DNA of 9,798 nucleotides, from the NCBI GenBank assembly GCA_041398965.1, contig JAWKTT010000068.1, positions 1 to 9,798 on the forward strand, given 5' to 3'. The first letter of the stretch is position 1, and the number at the start of each line of letters is the position of its first letter. Under the pieces are notes generated by a model, which worked only from the letters and a program-made list of their open reading frames with translations, did not search any database and was not told the DNA's origin. A program made the translations under genes and the position numbers. Below are positions 5,742-9,798 of this stretch, piece by piece. This stretch comes from JAWKTT01 sp041398965. GTDB taxonomy: Bacteria; Planctomycetota; Planctomycetia; Planctomycetales; Planctomycetaceae.

Positions 5742-5759
5742 ACGGACATCCTTGTCCGT
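5742..5759. repeat. Perfect 7-bp hairpin between the thuA-like and membrane-protein genes
   Basis: ACGGACA (5742-5748), loop TCCT, TGTCCGT (5753-5759), exact. On the minus strand it lies downstream of the ThuA stop and 41 nt upstream of the membrane-protein ATG. No U run follows, so it is not a textbook terminator. It may be a short REP-like intergenic sequence. Confidence 0.45.
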
Positions 5760-5812
5760 CGAATTGTTGTGGACCATCACTCTCTGGGCATATCGAAGAA
5801 GGGTCCAAGACA

Positions 5813-6736
5813 CTAAGGGGCCAGCCAAGCGGGGGCGAGGCTGGTCGCTTCGGCAGTGGGCATTTCTTTCGGAAGTGGCAAGGTCACTTTGCCTGTGGCG
5901 ACCCATTCACAGCCTCGGGTGACGAGGGCATGAAAGGCGTTGTCTCGCATCGGCCAGGTCTCCGGGTTCTGTCCGCCGCCGACGTGACCTAACACCGTCG
6001 TAAAGACCTTCCCTTCTCCATAAGGAATCCACCAGACCATGGGCTCGTGGTCGCCGGTCCCCCGTTGATCGGAAGATGACAAAGCGGTCGCCAGAATGTG
6101 CATCTGCTGAGCGGGGCCACGCTGGCCGTGGTACAGTTCGTCAGCAGGATGCAGCCATTCAACCGGGAAGCCCTCCATCACCGGATGCTTCTTGTCCCGG
6201 ACCACAACCGGATACGACCACTGCGGCCCATGACCTGCTCCCGGTCCTTCCCCTTTAGGGACTCGCTTTTCTTTGCCGTCGTTGTCGAGGACGAGACGAT
6301 CACCGAAAGCGGCTGGTCGCCAGGCGAGGCCGATCATCTTGTTCCATTCGGCCCAGTCGGGGAAAGGGTTGTTGGCGGCATGCACGTTGACGACTCCGCC
6401 CCCTTTCGAGACAAACTCTTCGAAGGATTTGCGAATGTCTTCTGGCCAGGTCTCGCCGTTGTAGTTACTGAGGACAACGTTGTAGGCCGACCATTGCGGA
6501 CGAAAGCCCCCCCACGCCTGCGGCTTAGCCCCCTTGGGGGGTGTCGTGACGACGAAGACATCGAACTTCCCGGTGGCTTCGAGCATCTGCTTGAGATACG
6601 GGGTTGTTCGTTGCCAGTCGTGGTTGTTTTGACCATCGACGATCAACACTTTGATCGTCTCATTGGCGTGGATCGTGCCGGTCACTCCCAGCATCAGTGC
6701 CAGGCAGGATATCAATCGCAGTGTCCCTCGCAGCAT
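5813..6736 (-). CDS. Secreted ThuA-like domain protein
   Basis: The 307 aa exported protein carries a ThuA (trehalose utilisation, class I glutamine amidotransferase-like) domain. Residues 1-24 form a signal peptide (core LISCLALMLGVTG) with likely cleavage after IHA. The domain starts KVLIVDGQNNHDWQRTTPYL at 29-48, typical of ThuA. It continues with NVVLSNYNGETWPEDI (86-101), FVSKGGGVVNVHAANN (108-123), HPVMEGFP (184-191) and HPADELYHGQR (196-206). MVWWIPYGEGKVFTTVLGH at 233-251 is also a family signature. The start is supported by GAGGAG (complement of 6745-6750) 8 nt upstream. A lipobox-like LISC occurs at residues 8-11 but too early for a lipoprotein signal. Planctomycetes encode many secreted ThuA proteins, often linked to carbohydrate breakdown; the exact reaction is not established and no sugar gene is adjacent. 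Family assignment is firm, activity unknown. Confidence 0.88.
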   Translation of the reverse strand: MLRGTLRLISCLALMLGVTGTIHANETIKVLIVDGQNNHDWQRTTPYLKQMLEATGKFDVFVVTTPPKGAKPQAWGGFRPQWSAYNVVLSNYNGETWPEDIRKSFEEFVSKGGGVVNVHAANNPFPDWAEWNKMIGLAWRPAAFGDRLVLDNDGKEKRVPKGEGPGAGHGPQWSYPVVVRDKKHPVMEGFPVEWLHPADELYHGQRGPAQQMHILATALSSSDQRGTGDHEPMVWWIPYGEGKVFTTVLGHVGGGQNPETWPMRDNAFHALVTRGCEWVATGKVTLPLPKEMPTAEATSLAPAWLAP

Positions 6737-7051
6737 GTCGAAGTCTCCTCAAAGGTTCTCGAACAGGGGTCGATCATGATTTCGATCCGGGGAACAACAT
6801 CTCCGTCGCTCGCCCTCATCAGATTACCGCACCGACTCCCCGAAAGCGAACCGAACCAAACGGGAGATGACAGTTCTCCCAAGGTGCATGCCCCATCCCC
6901 ACCGGTTTCCAGTCAGCAGGTGTCGACTCCCGTTTGCGGGCAGCAGCGGTAACCCTTGGCGTGCATCCCTTTGCGAAGTTGTTAAAGTGATGGGCAATCT
7001 TTCTGATGCCTGCTGTTGACAATCTCTGCTGCTTGCGTGGGAGTGTTCTGG
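6737..7051. other. Divergent intergenic region between the thuA-like and zinc-ribbon/RDD genes
   Basis: This 315-bp gap must hold the start signals of both flanking genes but contains no gene I can support. It has the two ribosome sites (6745-6750 on minus, 7039-7043 on plus) and a weak stem GGGAG/CTCCC near 6865. TTGACA at 7016-7021 looks like a -35 box but lies only 36 nt before the ATG, with no matching -10, so I do not call it a promoter. Confidence 0.5.
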
Positions 7052-9076
7052 ATGCCGATTAAGGTCCGCTGTCGTGGCTGTGAAAAAGTGCTCAACGCCC
7101 CCGACAAGGCGATGGGGAAAGTCATTCAGTGTCCCAACTGTGGGACCAAACTGAAGATTCCTTCCGCACCCGCCGGCGGAGCAAGTGCCAGTGACGACGA
7201 TGCCCCCTCGGCTCCCCGACCCAAGAAACCCGCTGCAAAACCGAAAGGTCCCGCTCCAAAGTCGCGAAAGCCCCAAAACAGCGGTGATGGAGACGGATTC
7301 CTCGGCAACCTCGATATCGACAACTTTGATCTTGAGGACGAAGAGAGCCAGATTTGCCCCTACTGTGCGGCTGACATGGACGAGGAGGAAGAGGTCTGTC
7401 GCAAGTGCGGCATGAACGTCGTCACCGGTCAGAAGGATGAAAAGGTCTCCCGAAAACTGGCCCGTCGTGGACCCGATCCCGACAAGTTCTGGAGCGAAGC
7501 CTGGAAAGACCCCTGGGAGTTTACCCTGAAGTACAAGCCGCTCGTCTGGCGAACGGCTCGCACCTGGACCCTGTTCCTGTTCATTGCCCTTTCATCACTG
7601 GTGATTCCGTTCATCTGGAATCTTCCCGGAACCGAGTCGGCCCCGGCCCCCGTGGCGGAAGGAGAGGTGGTCCGGGAAGATGCATTGGCTGAAGTTCCTG
7701 TGGCGTGGATCTTCTGGGGGGCCGTTTCGGGCATCTTCGGGCTCGGAGTGACCGGTTGGTACTGGGCCCTTTCGCTCAAGATCATACAAGCGACGATGGC
7801 TCGGGAAGAGATCAACACCGACCGCGTCCACGTCGACATGTTCGACTCGCTCGCCCTCGGCTTTCGCACGGTCTTCTGGCCTTACGTGATGATGGCCCCA
7901 GCGTTGCCGTTTATCCTTCCGTTCGCGATTGTCTTCTCTGGAGCATTCGTTTCGGTGACGGAAATCAATGGACCCGTCGCAGTTCAGATATTTTTCAGTA
8001 GTGTCTTCCTCATCACACTGGCCGTATGTGCTGCAGTGATCTATCCCTTCTTTCCACAATCGCTCGTCCACATGAGCACGAGCTATCGGTTCAAGGCGTG
8101 GATCTTGTGGGAACAGATGAAGATTCTCGTCAAGAACTTCCCAGCCACTTTGTACTGGTGGCTGGTTGCCGTTGCGGTGCATCTCCCCTTTGTCATCTTG
8201 CTGGTCCTTGGAGTCATCTACGCCAGTCCACTGATTAAGTGGTACGTCGAACTCATTGCCGAAGCGGTCGCCTGGATGCTGGGTGAAGGGGGTGTCATTG
8301 AAGGGACACTGCAAATTCCCGGTCTCTGGTTCCGACTCGTCCTCATCATGGCGTCGGTGTTTATCGTGCTGCCCATGGTGGCCATTTTGGCAATCGCGAT
8401 GGCGTTCCCGTCTGTGTTTACGATGCGGCTGACCGGCCTGTACGGCTACTATCGTCGCGAGACGCTCGACCTCGTCACCAACATGAAGCGCGGAACCGTC
8501 GCCGGTTTCTGGGTCCGCTTCCTGGCTCGTATGATCGATGTCACCATCATTCAACTGTTTTCCATGCTCACGTTCGGCATCTGGCAGATTCTGGTCCGCA
8601 TCGATTTTCCGATGGGGATTTACTTCGGAGCGATGGCGTTGGCCGCATCGAACCTGGTGTTCGCATCAATCGCTGGGGCCAAGAGTAAACAGGCCCCGAT
8701 GGTCAGCATTCTGCTGGGGGTGGCTTGCATGATCTCCCTGATTTTTGCCTCGGCGTTCGGGCAACCCCTCTTCGCATTGTTTTACCTCGGGTTCAGCATC
8801 ATCTTGTCTCTCTACAACTACTGGATGTACTTCGTCATCAACGAAGCGTCCACCGGTCGCTCGACCATTGGCAAAGAGGCGTTTGGTCTGGAAGTGCAGA
8901 AAATCGATGGGGCACAGCTCGACGTCAAGGAAGCCTCGCTACGGCATCTGGGGCGGTTCTTGTCTGACATCCTCTTCAGCATTCCCTATGTCATCGCTGC
9001 CTTCTCTCCAACCAAACAGGCGATGCACGACTCGATGGCGAAGACGCAGGTCGTCTTCCGTGGCGACCGGGACTGA
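7052..9076 (+). CDS. Multi-pass membrane protein with two zinc ribbons and a C-terminal RDD domain
   Basis: This is a 674 aa inner-membrane protein. A zinc ribbon near the N-terminus has C7, C10, C27 and C30 (RCRGCEKVLNAPDKAMGK, then QCPNCGTKLKIP), a pattern frequent in planctomycetes. Residues 38-100 form a flexible Pro/Lys/Ala linker ending in an acidic patch. A second ribbon has C102, C105, C116 and C119 (CPYC, CRKCG). About six membrane helices follow, near 173-189, 215-241, 275-300, 310-334, 367-393 and 427-456. The RDD domain spans about 485-670: RFLARMIDVTI at 489-499, then STIGKEAFGLEV, and near the end FSPTKQAMHDSMAKTQVV, all typical of the family. The start is ATG 7052, with GGGAG 8 nt upstream; a longer TTG start at 7016 lacks a ribosome site and would add residues before the ribbon. 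It is 6 bp from the OleC-like gene, so very likely cotranscribed. RDD proteins have been tied to transport or ion exchange; the substrate here is unknown. Confidence 0.87.
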   Translation: MPIKVRCRGCEKVLNAPDKAMGKVIQCPNCGTKLKIPSAPAGGASASDDDAPSAPRPKKPAAKPKGPAPKSRKPQNSGDGDGFLGNLDIDNFDLEDEESQICPYCAADMDEEEEVCRKCGMNVVTGQKDEKVSRKLARRGPDPDKFWSEAWKDPWEFTLKYKPLVWRTARTWTLFLFIALSSLVIPFIWNLPGTESAPAPVAEGEVVREDALAEVPVAWIFWGAVSGIFGLGVTGWYWALSLKIIQATMAREEINTDRVHVDMFDSLALGFRTVFWPYVMMAPALPFILPFAIVFSGAFVSVTEINGPVAVQIFFSSVFLITLAVCAAVIYPFFPQSLVHMSTSYRFKAWILWEQMKILVKNFPATLYWWLVAVAVHLPFVILLVLGVIYASPLIKWYVELIAEAVAWMLGEGGVIEGTLQIPGLWFRLVLIMASVFIVLPMVAILAIAMAFPSVFTMRLTGLYGYYRRETLDLVTNMKRGTVAGFWVRFLARMIDVTIIQLFSMLTFGIWQILVRIDFPMGIYFGAMALAASNLVFASIAGAKSKQAPMVSILLGVACMISLIFASAFGQPLFALFYLGFSIILSLYNYWMYFVINEASTGRSTIGKEAFGLEVQKIDGAQLDVKEASLRHLGRFLSDILFSIPYVIAAFSPTKQAMHDSMAKTQVVFRGDRD

Positions 9077-9082
9077 CGGCTG

Positions 9083-9798
9083 ATGACGATCTCGGATGCC
9101 AATATCGCCGGGCGACTTGCCGCAGCGGCCAGCCGCTGGCCACAACAGCCAGCGGTCATCGCTCCTGCCGGTCGCAAGGCCGACGGTCGCGCCCTGTATT
9201 CGCGTTGGACCTTTGCGGAACTCGAACAGGAAGTCGAACTGCTGACCGCCGGACTCCGACAATTCGGCGTGCAGCAAGGTCACAAACTGGTCCTGTTTGT
9301 CCCCTTCAGTCGAGAGTTCATCGCCCTCACCTTCGCCCTCATGCGGACCGGGGCCACGCTCGTGCTCATCGACCCCGGCATGGGCCGAACGAACATTTTC
9401 GATTGCCTCAAGGAAGTCGACCCCGATGGCTTCATTGCCATTCCGATGGTCCATGCCGTTCGGTTGTGGAAGCGACGCCTCTTCCCCCACGCGAAGCTCA
9501 ATGTCACGGTTGGTCGCCGCTGGCTCTGGGGCGGGGCTACTTATCATAGCCTCAAAAAGCTTGGTGCGACTGGGGGGAATCTTGCGCCGCTCCCACCATC
9601 ATCGGCCACCGACCGGGCCGCTATCATCTTCACTTCAGGAAGCACCGGCCCCCCCAAAGGGGTCGTCTACGAACATGGGATGTTCGACGCTCAAGTCGAT
9701 TTCATCCAGTCACATTACGGCATCGAAGCGGGTGACGTCGACCTCCCGGGGTTTCCCCTCTTTGGCCTGTTCAACGCGGCCATGGGGGTGACCACTGT
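9083..9798 (+). CDS. AMP-forming acyl ligase, OleC-like (beta-lactone synthetase type), 3' end missing
   Basis: The first 238 residues of an ANL-superfamily adenylating enzyme are present; the window ends before the C-terminal half. The ATP-binding P-loop-like motif FTSGSTGPPKG is at residues 183-193. Upstream lie WTFAELEQEV (42-51), typical of acyl-CoA synthetase N-termini, and LIDPGMGRTNIFDCLKEVDP (95-114). As I recall, that PGMGR region marks OleC and close relatives rather than ordinary fatty acyl-CoA ligases. OleC adenylates a beta-hydroxy acid and closes it to a beta-lactone during long-chain olefin synthesis in the cytoplasm, usually with OleA, OleB and OleD. None of those partners is visible upstream. 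The alternative is a generic fatty-acid or peptide-synthetase-like ligase. The ATG at 9083 comes 6 bp after the RDD stop with only a weak ribosome site, suggesting translational coupling. Superfamily is certain; OleC identity is probable. Confidence 0.83.
   Translation, partial: MTISDANIAGRLAAAASRWPQQPAVIAPAGRKADGRALYSRWTFAELEQEVELLTAGLRQFGVQQGHKLVLFVPFSREFIALTFALMRTGATLVLIDPGMGRTNIFDCLKEVDPDGFIAIPMVHAVRLWKRRLFPHAKLNVTVGRRWLWGGATYHSLKKLGATGGNLAPLPPSSATDRAAIIFTSGSTGPPKGVVYEHGMFDAQVDFIQSHYGIEAGDVDLPGFPLFGLFNAAMGVTT

Noticed and set aside
6098..6952. 284-codon plus-strand ORF
   Set aside because: It is antisense to the ThuA gene, which has a signal peptide, family motifs throughout and a good ribosome site; the antisense translation has no recognisable domain.
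7016..7021. TTGACA as a -35 box for the RDD gene
   Set aside because: It is only 36 nt from the ATG and has no -10 element at 16-18 nt; the expected place overlaps the ribosome site.
7595..8554. 319-codon minus-strand ORF
   Set aside because: It is a shadow of the membrane-helix part of the RDD protein. It is extremely rich in Asp, His, Arg and Gln, as expected when hydrophobic codons are read from the other strand.

Overview
The window looks like chromosomal DNA from a planctomycete. Four things point that way: a tetrahydromethanopterin (H4MPT) C1 module in a bacterial context, whose dehydrogenase looks more like the planctomycete MtdC type than proteobacterial MtdB; a secreted ThuA-domain protein; a large membrane protein with N-terminal zinc ribbons and a C-terminal RDD domain; and an intergenic palindrome rich in CGGATG motifs. 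Composition is GC-rich and most intergenic gaps contain inverted repeats. The assignment comes from recalled family features and was not tested by a search.

Positions 1-2826 are all read from the minus strand. In transcription order they hold fae (formaldehyde-activating enzyme), a methylene-H4MPT dehydrogenase, a stand-alone HNH endonuclease, and the first 78 codons of a secreted protein that leaves the window at position 1. Inverted repeats lie between fae and the dehydrogenase and between the dehydrogenase and the HNH gene, so these genes may not form one simple operon. A G-rich, quadruplex-capable tract precedes the secreted gene.

Positions 2827-3098 form a divergent control region. It has a candidate minus-strand promoter, two copies of an 11-bp operator-like sequence just upstream of fae, and two perfect hairpins. 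On the other side, a plus-strand ATP-grasp ligase (3099-4265) probably makes or completes a C1 carrier cofactor. Together, Fae condenses formaldehyde with H4MPT, the dehydrogenase oxidises methylene-H4MPT to methenyl-H4MPT, and the ligase likely supports the cofactor. This is part of a formaldehyde oxidation or detoxification route; the cyclohydrolase and formyltransferase/hydrolase genes are not in the window.

Positions 4266-4887 contain no convincing gene. They hold a concentric, nested imperfect palindrome of about 400 bp. A small helical protein of unknown function follows (4888-5112). The 5113-5364 gap shows nothing I can assign. On the minus strand, thuA-like (5813-6736) and a small four-helix membrane protein (5365-5700) follow one another with a hairpin between them.

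Positions 7052-9798 are read from the plus strand: the zinc-ribbon/RDD membrane protein, then, 6 bp after its stop, an OleC-like AMP-forming ligase cut off by the window end. No tRNA, rRNA, CRISPR array, transposase or insertion sequence was recognised.
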